Positions 17,047 through 25,616 of a stretch of 64,000 nucleotides of DNA are shown here, piece by piece. The notes below the pieces were generated by a model, which did no database searches, was not told the origin of the DNA, and saw only the letters and a list, made by a program, of their open reading frames with translations. Both the position numbers and the translations under genes were made by a program. Where the stretch lies: contig CAKONC010000003.1 in the NCBI GenBank assembly GCA_934096985.1, positions 86,629-150,628 on the forward strand. The letters are read 5' to 3'. The DNA is from an uncultured Bacilli bacterium (GTDB lineage: Bacteria; Bacillota_I; Bacilli_A; RF39; UBA660). The stretch's first letter is position 1; each line of letters begins with the position of its first letter.

Positions 17047-17859
17047 ATGGATTTAATAAAATATATCATAATTGCTATAATTCAAGGAATAACTGAACCA
17101 CTACCAGTATCATCTTCAGGGCATATGTATTTATTTAAAAAAATTTTTAATACAAATATGTTTAATGATTTAAATTTTGAGATAATCTGTAATTTTGGTT
17201 CTTTTTTAGCAATTTTATTTTTATTTAGGAAAGATGTTATTAAACTTTTAAAGGAATTTTTTATTCATATTTTTAACAAAAATAAACGTAAAGAAACTAA
17301 ACAGAGTTTTTTATATTGTTTATATATAATTATAAGTACAATTCCCGTTACTATAAGTGGGCTTCTTTTAAAAAATTTTATTGAAAAAAAACTTGCAGAT
17401 GTAAAAATACTAGGTTTTGCATTTTTGTTAACAGCACTTAGTCTTTATATAGTAAGAAATATTAAGGGAAATAAAAATGATAATGACATTACTTTAAAAG
17501 ATGCTATTATCATCGGTTTATTTCAAATGTTTACAATTTTACCTGGAATTTCAAGAAGCGGTACAGTTCTTGTTGCTTGTTTAATAAGAAATCTTAAAAT
17601 TGACTCTGCTTTAAAATATACTTTTATGTTATATTTTCCTGTGAGTATTGGTGCTATGATACTTGGTATTAATGATTTAATTAACATACCTAATTTTAAC
17701 TTATTATTAACCCCATATTTGGTAGGAATGTGTGTATCTTTGATGATTACACTACTTTCATATAAATGGCTTAATAATCTAGTAAAAAATGGCAAATTAA
17801 TATATTTTGCATATTATGTAATTTTCTTAGCAGCTTTTATTTTTATTTATTTTAGATAA
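17047..17859 (+). CDS. uppP: Undecaprenyl-diphosphatase (BacA/UppP)
   Basis: The 270-residue multi-pass protein has both signature regions of the family: QGITEPLPVSSSGHM near residues 14-28 and PGISRSGT near 162-169. It dephosphorylates undecaprenyl diphosphate so that the lipid carrier can be reused for wall synthesis. GAGGG precedes the ATG. The length is normal. A second candidate phosphatase of the PAP2 type lies at the window start. Confidence 0.95.
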   Translation: MDLIKYIIIAIIQGITEPLPVSSSGHMYLFKKIFNTNMFNDLNFEIICNFGSFLAILFLFRKDVIKLLKEFFIHIFNKNKRKETKQSFLYCLYIIISTIPVTISGLLLKNFIEKKLADVKILGFAFLLTALSLYIVRNIKGNKNDNDITLKDAIIIGLFQMFTILPGISRSGTVLVACLIRNLKIDSALKYTFMLYFPVSIGAMILGINDLINIPNFNLLLTPYLVGMCVSLMITLLSYKWLNNLVKNGKLIYFAYYVIFLAAFIFIYFR

Positions 17860-17863
17860 AAAA

Positions 17864-17883
17864 AATACGTTTTTAAACGTATT
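17864..17883. terminator. Bidirectional terminator
   Basis: The AATACGTTT/AAACGTATT stem lies between the converging uppP and ytxH-like genes, with A-run and T-run flanks. Confidence 0.75.
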
Positions 17884-18286
17884 ATTTCTTTTTAGGTTTA
17901 TCTTCGATTGAAGTTGCAAGTTTTCTTAATGCCCCAGCAGCAGAGTTTCTAACTTCTTTTGCAGCTTTTTCAACTGTTGGAGTTGCTTTTTCTGCTGCAA
18001 GTTTAACTAATTCAGTTGCCTTGTCTTTTATTTCGGTTGCTTTTTTGATTGCAAGTTCTTTAGCAGTTTCTTTGTCTAAAGCTCTTATTTCATTTTGAAG
18101 TTCTGTAATTTTTTCAGTAATATTTTCTTTTACTTCTTCAGCGTCTAATTCTTTAACTTTATTTAAAAGTTCATTGCATTTGTCCATTAAATCTTTTCTA
18201 GTTTCTTTACCAGATTTTGGAGCAAGTAACATACCAAGGCCAATGCCAAGCCCAGCTCCTAATAAAAATTTTCCTTTTTTACTCAT
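17882..18286 (-). CDS. YtxH-domain protein
   Basis: This protein of about 134 residues starts MSKKGKFLLGAGLG and has GMLLAPKSGKETRKDL, the hallmark of YtxH. A long Ala/Lys/Glu-rich amphipathic helix follows, ending in PKKK. The start is placed at 18286, where GGAAGAGG lies just upstream. It overlaps the DUF948-like gene by 8 bases; this gene pair is common in Firmicutes and linked to general stress. The molecular role is unknown. Confidence 0.8.
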   Translation of the reverse strand: MSKKGKFLLGAGLGIGLGMLLAPKSGKETRKDLMDKCNELLNKVKELDAEEVKENITEKITELQNEIRALDKETAKELAIKKATEIKDKATELVKLAAEKATPTVEKAAKEVRNSAAGALRKLATSIEDKPKKK

Positions 18287-18569
18287 TTTCCTCTTCCTTT
18301 CTTTCTTTACCATTTAAAAATAGTTTACTAAATATGCCAGTGAAAAAATCTGTTACCCTATCGATAATTCTATTAAATTTAAATGATGTCATATTAATTA
18401 CATCAAATATAGGATTTAAAGAATTAACTTTTTTGTCAACACTATCAATTATACTTTCCACTTTTGTAATAGTTCCAATTAATTTAATTCCTAAAACTAT
18501 TCCAATTACAAGAAGTACAATCAATAATAAGTATATGACAATAGGTAAAAATTTAATCAAAAACTCCAT
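18279..18569 (-). CDS. DUF948-like single-pass membrane protein
   Basis: The 96-residue protein has one N-terminal membrane helix (about 8-30) followed by a heptad-like segment (VESIIDSVDKKVNSLNP). It ends in a very charged tail KERKEEENE. It fits DUF948 proteins that travel with YtxH. It lies 3 bases after the preceding gene's stop, in a likely three-gene operon. Confidence 0.65.
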   Translation of the reverse strand: MEFLIKFLPIVIYLLLIVLLVIGIVLGIKLIGTITKVESIIDSVDKKVNSLNPIFDVINMTSFKFNRIIDRVTDFFTGIFSKLFLNGKERKEEENE

Positions 18570-18572
18570 TTT

Positions 18573-19415
18573 TTATTCTCCTTCCTTTGAATCATACATA
18601 GAATCAATTAAATCGAATAAATCACTTTCAAGCGTATCCTCAGATGATGATACTTTTGGAATTTCTTTAGTTGTTTCATCATTATCCTTTTTATGTTCTA
18701 TTTTTTCTTCAACATCATTTAATTCATTTTCTAAATCACTATCAATATCTACCACTACATCAGAAGTATCTTCCAAAAGTTCATCAATGGTTTTAACTTT
18801 TTCAGCTTTTTCTGTTGGTTTTGAAATAGTAACTGTTTCACTTTGATCATAATAGGAACTAACAACTGGTTTTTCCTTAACTTCTCCAAAAGCCTTATCT
18901 CTTACTTTTTGTACATCAACTTTGTCACGTTCAAGTTTTTCAATATCTTCCTTTTTATAATCTCTATCAAGAACACCATATACTGGAGATATTATCGGAG
19001 AAGGTTTAAACTTCTTCCTTTCTATAGTTTCTGCAGATTCTATTTTTTCATACCTACCATAATCTGTTCTTTTTTCAACTTTCTTTTTTCTTTCATATTC
19101 TAAAACATTACTATATCTTGATCCTGGCCTTTGAGATGTTTTTTGTTCAACACTTTTTGGTACCTGTGGCTTAACACTATCAAATTCTTCCTCATCAAAA
19201 TCAAGAAATGGATAAGAGTTACTAGTAAACACTTCTTTTTCACTAGATACAGTTTTCTTTTCTTCTTTTACTGGCTCAACTACTTTTTGAACAGGTTTTT
19301 GAACAACATTTTCCTCTTTTTTAGGCGTTTCATTACGCATTTCCGGAGTTATTTTGATTTGTTGTGTTTCTTCTTCATCAAATAGAATGTCTTTAACTTT
19401 TTTAAATAAACCCAT
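18573..19415 (-). CDS. Intrinsically disordered protein with conserved-looking short motif
   Basis: The protein of about 280 residues is highly charged and Pro/Glu/Lys-rich, without membrane segments. It starts MGLFKKVKDILFDEEE. A hydrophobic island near residue 140, KFKPSPIISPVYGVLDRDY, stands out from the disordered background and looks like a binding motif. Other islands are YPFLDFDEEEF and the C-terminal ESDLFDLIDSMYD. AAAGGTG favours the start at 19415. It is first in an operon with the DUF948 and YtxH genes. The function is unknown; a scaffold for a division or envelope complex would fit. Confidence 0.6.
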   Translation of the reverse strand: MGLFKKVKDILFDEEETQQIKITPEMRNETPKKEENVVQKPVQKVVEPVKEEKKTVSSEKEVFTSNSYPFLDFDEEEFDSVKPQVPKSVEQKTSQRPGSRYSNVLEYERKKKVEKRTDYGRYEKIESAETIERKKFKPSPIISPVYGVLDRDYKKEDIEKLERDKVDVQKVRDKAFGEVKEKPVVSSYYDQSETVTISKPTEKAEKVKTIDELLEDTSDVVVDIDSDLENELNDVEEKIEHKKDNDETTKEIPKVSSSEDTLESDLFDLIDSMYDSKEGE

Positions 19416-19428
19416 ATTTATCACCTTT

Positions 19429-20076
19429 CTAATTAATCATATCAGTATCTTTGTTTTTTTCATTTGCATCATCATTACCGTCATCATTGATAATGTCTAA
19501 ATAATTACTATCTTTACTTGTAGGATTAAAAATATTATAAGTTTCTTCTTTGAAATTATAAGATTTATTACTTACAAGTGATTCTACCGTCATATCATTA
19601 TATTCTAGGTCTTTTAAGATAGTTACACAATTAAACAATGCTAGATTAATATCATCATAATCTACCATCACTTCTATTTTAGCATAATTATACATAATTT
19701 CAATCAAATATTGGTTATTTTCTTTTAAATTAATTTCAACATAACCAGTTTTTCCCTCATAATCAATTTTCTTTGAATAAAAACAGGTTTTACATATTTC
19801 ATAATCACTTTTTGTTTTGGAATAATAATTAACAATATCTACATATAAATAATAATTATAATTTTCATCAACTAAAACAGAATTATAATTATCATATTTT
19901 GCTTGACTCATATAATTAGGCAAATTAAATTTATATGCACTATTAATAGTATTTTGATATTTATTTTTTTGTGCAAGTTCATTTACTATATCATCATAAG
20001 AAAGTTTATTAATGTTACTGCATCCAGTAATAAGAAATACAATAACAAGTAAACTTATCATTATTTTATTTTTCAT
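19429..20076 (-). CDS. Lipoprotein of unknown function
   Basis: The 215-residue protein has lipobox FLITGCSN (Cys about 19). The mature domain is beta-rich, with a CKTC pair in SDYEICKTCFYSKK and GYVEINLKENNQYLIEIMYNY. The tail is very acidic and polar (NDDGNDDANEKNKD). Similar lipoproteins of this size occur in low-GC anaerobes, but no function is known. It lies 13 bases upstream of the motif-protein gene, probably in the same operon. Confidence 0.65.
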   Translation of the reverse strand: MKNKIMISLLVIVFLITGCSNINKLSYDDIVNELAQKNKYQNTINSAYKFNLPNYMSQAKYDNYNSVLVDENYNYYLYVDIVNYYSKTKSDYEICKTCFYSKKIDYEGKTGYVEINLKENNQYLIEIMYNYAKIEVMVDYDDINLALFNCVTILKDLEYNDMTVESLVSNKSYNFKEETYNIFNPTSKDSNYLDIINDDGNDDANEKNKDTDMIN

Positions 20077-20105
20077 AACTTCATCCTTACTTTTATATTA
20101 TACCA

Positions 20106-20711
20106 TTAATTTTTTTCTACTTCTAGATATTTTATTTTAATACCTAAATTTGAAAACTTCTCTTCATATTCAGTCATAGGACTATTTTCTATATTATCAT
20201 TATGTAAATCTAAAGATTCTCTTATAATATGATAGCCATAATCTAAAAGACTTTCTTTTGAAAAAGCATAAAAATCGTCATTATCTGTTTTAAGCACTAT
20301 ATGACATTTGCCTGAAAAAAGTTTATCATACAATTTCAAAAATTCTAAAGAAGTTAGCCTTCTTTTAGTGTTTCTTTTTTTAGGCCATGGATCAGAAAAG
20401 TTTAAATAAATGGTGTTTATTTTACCATACAAGTATTCCGGAACATTTTTTACATCAACATTTAATAGTCTTATATTGTTAAGTTCTAGTTCATTAATTT
20501 TTTTAATTGCACTACATATAACAGATGAATATTTTTCAATTCCAATAAAATTCTCATTTGGATTATTAAGAGCCATTTGGCTTAAAAAATTACCTTTGCC
20601 CATACCAATTTCTAAATTAATCAATTTATCATTATTAAATAAACATTCATCTAAAAAATAATTACAACTAGATAAAATATCATCCATATTCTTTGGATTT
20701 CTCATTCTCAT
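20106..20711 (-). CDS. trmB: tRNA (guanine-N7-)-methyltransferase
   Basis: This protein of about 201 residues has the SAM-binding LEIGMGKGNFL motif, FIGIEKYSSV and the family signature NFSDPWPKKRNTKRRL, followed by the end region LKTDNDDFYAFS. It methylates G46 of tRNA. The start is placed at 20711 (MRMRNPKNMD), the usual N-terminus of the family; the longer frame adds nine residues. All key motifs are intact. Confidence 0.92.
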   Translation of the reverse strand: MRMRNPKNMDDILSSCNYFLDECLFNNDKLINLEIGMGKGNFLSQMALNNPNENFIGIEKYSSVICSAIKKINELELNNIRLLNVDVKNVPEYLYGKINTIYLNFSDPWPKKRNTKRRLTSLEFLKLYDKLFSGKCHIVLKTDNDDFYAFSKESLLDYGYHIIRESLDLHNDNIENSPMTEYEEKFSNLGIKIKYLEVEKN

Positions 20712-20764
20712 AATAATACACTTCACTTTCTTTTGCATATAGTATTATTAGAAAGGAAGACTCT

Positions 20765-21016
20765 ATGAAGAAAAATAGAAATTCATTTTTTAATGATAAT
20801 CCTTATCAAAATCAAATGATAAATCCAAATATGCCTAATTATAATATGGGAATGCCTAATCAAATGATGATGCCAAACTTTCAAGATATCGAAGAAAGAC
20901 TAGCAAAAATTGAACGTCAACTTATAAGATTAGACAAAAGAATTTCAACATTAGAATCAAACACTATCACTACTGATGATTTTGAAACATCCTCTAACAA
21001 CATGTACATGCTTTAA
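20765..21016 (+). CDS. Small coiled-coil protein
   Basis: The 83-residue protein has an Asn/Met/Pro-rich N-terminal half (PNMPNYNMGMPNQMMMPN). A short heptad coiled coil follows (IEERLAKIERQLIRLDKRISTLES). AGAAAGGAAG precedes the ATG. Small proteins of this type are found near sporulation or envelope genes in Firmicutes; no function is established. It converges with the cse60-like gene, overlapping by 4 bases. Confidence 0.65.
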   Translation: MKKNRNSFFNDNPYQNQMINPNMPNYNMGMPNQMMMPNFQDIEERLAKIERQLIRLDKRISTLESNTITTDDFETSSNNMYML

Positions 21017-21183
21017 TTATAAATTATCATAGCGCTAAAACAATATATTTGCTCCTCACCACATACTGCAATAGCGACTTGAAACTTAATATCTATTATA
21101 TCATAGTTTCCTTCGGATAAAAAAAGATTTATACTTCCCTCTAAATCTTTCTCATGACTTTCATCAAAAACCTTAACTTTCAT
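21013..21183 (-). CDS. Cse60-like protein
   Basis: The 56-residue protein begins MKVKVFDESHEKDLEGSIN, continues NYDIIDIKFQVA and ends EQIYCFSAMIIY. This matches the pattern of Bacillus Cse60, a sigma-E-controlled sporulation protein of unknown function. GGTGATG before ATG 21183 sets the start; the longer frame adds 16 residues of poor quality. No other sporulation gene is seen in the window, so the organism's ability to sporulate is open. Confidence 0.7.
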   Translation of the reverse strand: MKVKVFDESHEKDLEGSINLFLSEGNYDIIDIKFQVAIAVCGEEQIYCFSAMIIYN

Positions 21184-21240
21184 AACATCACCATAAATAT
21201 AATAAAGATAATTAATTAAAAATTTTGTCAAAAATAGTGA

Positions 21241-21885
21241 TTAATTATCTTTTTTTTCCATATATTTAGGTACTTTTGATTCAAGTACAATAACCTTTTT
21301 TGTAACAGGATGAATAAACTCTAGTCTATTTGCATGCAAACACAGATTTCTCATACCATCTTTTTTGCCATACTTTCTATCCCCTAAAATGGGATGATTT
21401 ATTGAATTTAAAGCAACCCTTATTTGATTTTTTTTGCCAGTTAAAATATTTATACTCAATAAAGAAATATTATTATATTCATTTATTACTTCATACTCAG
21501 TTATAGCATAATCTTTAGTTTTTTCTTTACTATTATATACATATAAAGTTTTTGTTTCCTTTAAATAATTTTTAATTGTTCCTTTTTTATTTTTTAAAAT
21601 TCCATGAACTAAAGCTAAATAATTTCTTTTTACACTTGCCCAATTATTTTGCATGATTTTTTTAATTTTTTCACTTTTAGCAAAAATAACAATTCCCGAT
21701 GTATCTTTATCAAGTCTATGAATTATAAAAACTTTGTTATTCTTTTTTCTTAAATATTCCCTAACTTCATGATACAAAGTTCTCTCTTTTTCCTTATCAT
21801 TTGCAATTGTTAGTAAACCACTTTTTTTATTAACGGCCACTAAAAACTTGTCTTCATATAATATATCTAATTTTTCCTTTTTCAT
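21241..21885 (-). CDS. RluA-family pseudouridine synthase
   Basis: The 214-residue protein has the catalytic motif HRLDKDTSGIVIFAKS and ILTGKKNQIRVAL, NHPILGDRKYG and LCLHANRLEF. These are typical of RluA/RluD-type enzymes that isomerise uridines in rRNA or tRNA. It lacks an N-terminal S4 domain, so it is one of the short members; the target site cannot be assigned. Confidence 0.9.
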   Translation of the reverse strand: MKKEKLDILYEDKFLVAVNKKSGLLTIANDKEKERTLYHEVREYLRKKNNKVFIIHRLDKDTSGIVIFAKSEKIKKIMQNNWASVKRNYLALVHGILKNKKGTIKNYLKETKTLYVYNSKEKTKDYAITEYEVINEYNNISLLSINILTGKKNQIRVALNSINHPILGDRKYGKKDGMRNLCLHANRLEFIHPVTKKVIVLESKVPKYMEKKDN

Positions 21886-21909
21886 ATCACCATATTATAA
21901 CACATACGC

Positions 21910-22542
21910 CTATAAATTTAATAAAGACTTAGCATATTTATCATATTCGTTTAAATTTTCATTATTATTTTCTAAATATTTTTTATAGTTATCTAAAAAA
22001 TCATTTGCACTTTCAAAATCATAACTAAAACTATCGTTTATTTTTATGCATAGTAAGGCTTCTATATAACTTCTTAACCCTTTAGAGGCATTACTTTCAA
22101 TCAAATCTTTAATAACATATTCAAAAGTTTCTTTAGGATTTGCAAGTAATTTTTCATATTCATCTTTACTTGCATTAACATAATCAAATGGACTTGACGA
22201 TGTCTGTGGACCATTATTTATAATATGATCAAGCGTACTTGACACATCAAAGTTTACATTTTTTGCTTTTTCAAATTTTACATATTTTGAATTTAAAACT
22301 GCTTTTTTAAACCATTTTTGTTCTTCTTTAGTGTTATTTAAAAGACCTACAACAATAACATTTTCATTTTCATTAACATAATTATATACATAAGGATTTC
22401 CTATATATTGAGGATTCCATGTAAAGTATTCATTAATTGAGTTGTTTAAACTATTTATGTTTTTTGAACTTTTTTGAATGCAACCAGTGCCTCCTAAAAT
22501 AATTAATAAACTTATTAATATAATTAAAATTTTTCTTCTCAT
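21910..22542 (-). CDS. Lipoprotein of unknown function
   Basis: The 210-residue protein has lipobox LGGTGC (Cys about 21). The mature part is mostly helical and polar; a segment VIVVGLLNNTKEEQKWFKKAVLNS precedes a helical C-terminal half. No family is recognised. The leuS terminator lies just outside its start. Confidence 0.65.
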   Translation of the reverse strand: MRRKILIILISLLIILGGTGCIQKSSKNINSLNNSINEYFTWNPQYIGNPYVYNYVNENENVIVVGLLNNTKEEQKWFKKAVLNSKYVKFEKAKNVNFDVSSTLDHIINNGPQTSSSPFDYVNASKDEYEKLLANPKETFEYVIKDLIESNASKGLRSYIEALLCIKINDSFSYDFESANDFLDNYKKYLENNNENLNEYDKYAKSLLNL

Positions 22543-22585
22543 TTTGACCTCTATAATAATACTAGCATATTAATTTCATTAAAAA

Positions 22586-22603
22586 AAGGGCTATTTAGCC
22601 CTT
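22586..22603 (-). terminator. leuS terminator
   Basis: The GGGCTA/TAGCCC hairpin overlaps the leuS stop codon and is followed on the minus strand by seven T. Confidence 0.8.
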
Positions 22604-25009
22604 AATTACGATGTTTACAATTTTATTTTGTATAACAATAATTTTTACTATCTCTTTGTTTTCTATAAACTTTTTAACATTTTCAATTTCTAATGCTTTT
22701 GCCTCAGCTTCTTTTTGAGATATATTTACAGGTACTATAACTTTGCCTCTTATTTTACCATTTACTTGCACTACTAAAGTAACTTCATTATCTTTAATTT
22801 TAAATTCATCACAAATTGGCCATTTTTGATTTACTAAAGGAGTATTACCTAAACTTTCATTTAACTCTTCAGTTATATGTGGTGCTATTGGATTTAATAA
22901 AGTTAATAGCAACGTATAATCATCTTTTGTTATTTCTTTGTTATCATAATAAGCATTTGTCAAAATCATAAGTTGTGATACTGCCGTGTTATAGTTCATA
23001 TTATCTAAATCATAAGTAACCTTTTTTATTGATTGATTAATAACTTTTTCAAGGCTGGTCGTATAACCACTTTTATCATTTACTAAATCTTTTAATCTTA
23101 TAACTTTATCAATAAATCTTTTACATCCCTTTAATGAATCTGTGTTCCATGGAGCATCTTGTTCATAGTCTCCCATAAACATTTCATATAGTCTTAAAGT
23201 ATCTGCACCATATTCATCCACTATAGAATCTGGATTAATTACATTGCCTTTACTTTTACTCATTTTTTCATTATTAGAACCTAGTACCATACCATGACTT
23301 ACTCTTTTATAAATCATTTCTTTATTCGGTACAAGACCTATATTGTACAAAAATTGTACCCAGAATCTTGCATATAGCAAGTGTCTTGCAGTATGCTCCA
23401 TTCCACCATTATACCAATCAACTTTTTGCCAATACTTCATAGCGTCCATTGAAGCAAATTCTTTGTCATTATGTGGGTCCATAAATCTTAAGAAATACCA
23501 ACTAGAGCCTGCCCAATTTGGCATCGTATCAGTTTCTCTTTTAGCATCTGCACCACAATTTGGACATTTACAATTTACCCAATCCGTAATTTTTGCAAGT
23601 GGACTTTCACCATCGTCAGTAGGCTCATATTCTGCAACATCTGGAAGCAAAAGTGGAAGTTCATTATAAGGAACTTTAACATAGCCACATTTTGGGCAAT
23701 TAATCATTGGTATTGGTTCACCCCAGAATCTTTGTCTTGAGAAAATCCAATCACGCATTTTATAATTATTTACTACTTTGGCTTTACCCATGTCTTCAAG
23801 CATTTGCGTAATAGCAATTTTTGCTTCCTTAACAGTTAAACCAGTAAATTTATCAGAATTTATTAATTTTGAATTATCTACTAGATATTCATCCTTTTCA
23901 TATGCTGACAAGCTAGTATCTTTACCATCAATAACTTGAATCATTTCAATATTATGTGCTTTAGCATATTCAAAATCTCTTTGATCATGACTAGGAACTG
24001 CCATTACTGCTCCTGTTCCATAAGAGCCTAATACAAAATCTCCAATAAATACAGGAACTTTTTTACCATTAACAGGATTTATTGCTTCGATACCTTTTAA
24101 AATACAGCCAGTTTTTCCTTTATTTAATTCAGTTCTATCCATATCAGACTTTTTAGTGGTTTCAGCAATATAATTAAGTACTTCTTCCTTATTTTCTACT
24201 CTAGGAAGTAATTCTTTAATTAGTTTACCATCTGGAGCTATTACAAAGAAAGTCACACCATAAATAGTTTCAATGCATGTTGTAAAAATAGAAAAGTTTC
24301 CACCACCAACAATATCAACACTTACTTCAACACCAGTACTTTTGCCAATCCAGTTTATTTGACCTAATTTAACTCTATCTGCAAAAGCTGTATCATCTAA
24401 TCCTTTTAATAAGTCTTCTGCATATTTACTCATTCTAAGCATCCATTGACTTTTTTCTTTTTGAACTACATGACTTCCACATCTTTCACAAACTCCACCT
24501 GCTGCATCCTCATTAGAAAGAACAGTTTTACAATTTGGACACCAATTAACTGGTACTGTAGCCTTATATGCCATATCATTTTCATAAAACTTCAAAAATT
24601 GCCATTGTGTCCATTTATAATACTCTGGATCTGTTGTTGAAAATTCTCTTGACCAATCAAAAGAAAATCCTAGTCGTTGCATTTGTCCTTTGAAATTATG
24701 AATATTTTCTTTAACTGCATCTTTTGGATGAATATGGTTTTTTATAGCATATTGCTCTGCAGGAGCACCAAAAGCATCCCATCCCATAGGATATAAGACA
24801 TTATAGCCTTGCATTCTTTTCATTCTTGCTTTAGCATCTTGCGCAGTATAGCTTCTTACATGCCCAACATGTAATCCTGCTCCTGAGGGATACGGAAATT
24901 CAACTAAGATATAATATGGAGTTTTTTCACTACCATTTATAGCCTTAAAACATTCATTTTTTTCCCAATAACTTTGCCATTTTTTCTCTATTTTTGAAAA
25001 CTCACTCAT
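22595..25009 (-). CDS. leuS: Leucyl-tRNA synthetase
   Basis: The 804-residue enzyme has HIGH-type motif GAGLHVGHVRSY near residue 42, zinc-binding CPNCK and CERCGS in the Zn1 insert, a CP1 editing domain (about 220-410), a second Cys cluster, and NEKMSKSKGN. The length is normal for bacterial LeuRS. It charges tRNA-Leu. It overlaps the upstream membrane-protein gene by 4 bases (ATGA), and both lie behind a leucine-type T-box, so it responds to uncharged tRNA-Leu. Confidence 0.97.
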   Translation of the reverse strand: MSEFSKIEKKWQSYWEKNECFKAINGSEKTPYYILVEFPYPSGAGLHVGHVRSYTAQDAKARMKRMQGYNVLYPMGWDAFGAPAEQYAIKNHIHPKDAVKENIHNFKGQMQRLGFSFDWSREFSTTDPEYYKWTQWQFLKFYENDMAYKATVPVNWCPNCKTVLSNEDAAGGVCERCGSHVVQKEKSQWMLRMSKYAEDLLKGLDDTAFADRVKLGQINWIGKSTGVEVSVDIVGGGNFSIFTTCIETIYGVTFFVIAPDGKLIKELLPRVENKEEVLNYIAETTKKSDMDRTELNKGKTGCILKGIEAINPVNGKKVPVFIGDFVLGSYGTGAVMAVPSHDQRDFEYAKAHNIEMIQVIDGKDTSLSAYEKDEYLVDNSKLINSDKFTGLTVKEAKIAITQMLEDMGKAKVVNNYKMRDWIFSRQRFWGEPIPMINCPKCGYVKVPYNELPLLLPDVAEYEPTDDGESPLAKITDWVNCKCPNCGADAKRETDTMPNWAGSSWYFLRFMDPHNDKEFASMDAMKYWQKVDWYNGGMEHTARHLLYARFWVQFLYNIGLVPNKEMIYKRVSHGMVLGSNNEKMSKSKGNVINPDSIVDEYGADTLRLYEMFMGDYEQDAPWNTDSLKGCKRFIDKVIRLKDLVNDKSGYTTSLEKVINQSIKKVTYDLDNMNYNTAVSQLMILTNAYYDNKEITKDDYTLLLTLLNPIAPHITEELNESLGNTPLVNQKWPICDEFKIKDNEVTLVVQVNGKIRGKVIVPVNISQKEAEAKALEIENVKKFIENKEIVKIIVIQNKIVNIVIKG

Positions 25010-25383
25010 TTTAAACCTTCTTTCTTGCTAACATATCTTCCTAATAATTCATAAATTGAATATATTAATGCAAATAATAATATAAAGCCAATTAATAGTT
25101 GAATTCCAAATGGAAGTGGAATAAGTTCAATTATAATTATTACTAAAGACATTATAAATGAATCAACTAAAGAATATACTAATATCATTTTTTTTGTTAA
25201 TAAAACATTTTTATCTATTTTAAATTTATTAGATAAATATTTAACCGGGAATAAAAACTTTTCTTTATTTTTTTTATTCCTTTTTTTATTTAAAACCTGA
25301 ATCATTTTAAACGTATAATAAAAATATAATAGTATAAATAATATTACGAATAGTATAATTCCAAAAATTAAAACTTTATTCAT
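25006..25383 (-). CDS. Membrane protein cotranscribed with leuS behind the T-box
   Basis: The 125-residue protein has an N-terminal helix (MNKVLIFGIILFVILFILLYF), a basic loop (KKRNKKNKEKF) and two or three further helices. The start is ATG 25383, preceded by TTGGAGG; the longest frame would extend into the T-box terminator and is not real. It lies between the leader and leuS and overlaps leuS by 4 bases. The function is unknown; the context suggests regulation by leucine starvation. Confidence 0.7.
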   Translation of the reverse strand: MNKVLIFGIILFVILFILLYFYYTFKMIQVLNKKRNKKNKEKFLFPVKYLSNKFKIDKNVLLTKKMILVYSLVDSFIMSLVIIIIELIPLPFGIQLLIGFILLFALIYSIYELLGRYVSKKEGLK

Positions 25384-25587
25384 TTGTCCTCCAATAAAAA
25401 AAGGTGTATACCCAAAGGGTGCATATTGCACGGTACCACCTTTATATTTAACTTTATAATTGATATGGAAATTACCCCATTTGCATCCAAAAGTAAGTTC
25501 ATAAAGCCTTTTTTGTTAATTTACACCAACCATTAACTCTCTTTGAAAAAAATTTTTACTACTACTCTTTTTTCTCTTGCTAACCAG
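25384..25587 (-). promoter_or_regulatory. T-box leader, leucine-type
   Basis: On the minus strand the leader contains an AG-rich stem I region with GGTTGGTGTAA in the distal part. A candidate specifier CTT (25495-25497, followed by A) sits in GAACTTACTTTTGG, and the T-box core AGGTGGTACCGTG lies at 25429-25441. A terminator follows in which AAAGGTG pairs with CACCTTT ahead of a T-run. The discriminator-binding T in TGGT fits the A73 of tRNA-Leu. Uncharged tRNA-Leu should favour readthrough into the membrane protein gene and leuS. Confidence 0.85.
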
Positions 25588-25616
25588 ATTATACAATATT
25601 ATTTATTAAATATCAA
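25588..25616 (-). promoter_or_regulatory. Promoter of the T-box/leuS operon
   Basis: TTGATA (25611-25616) and TATAAT (25588-25593) are separated by 17 bp. The -35 is embedded in the last codons of the GH31 gene. Confidence 0.8.
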
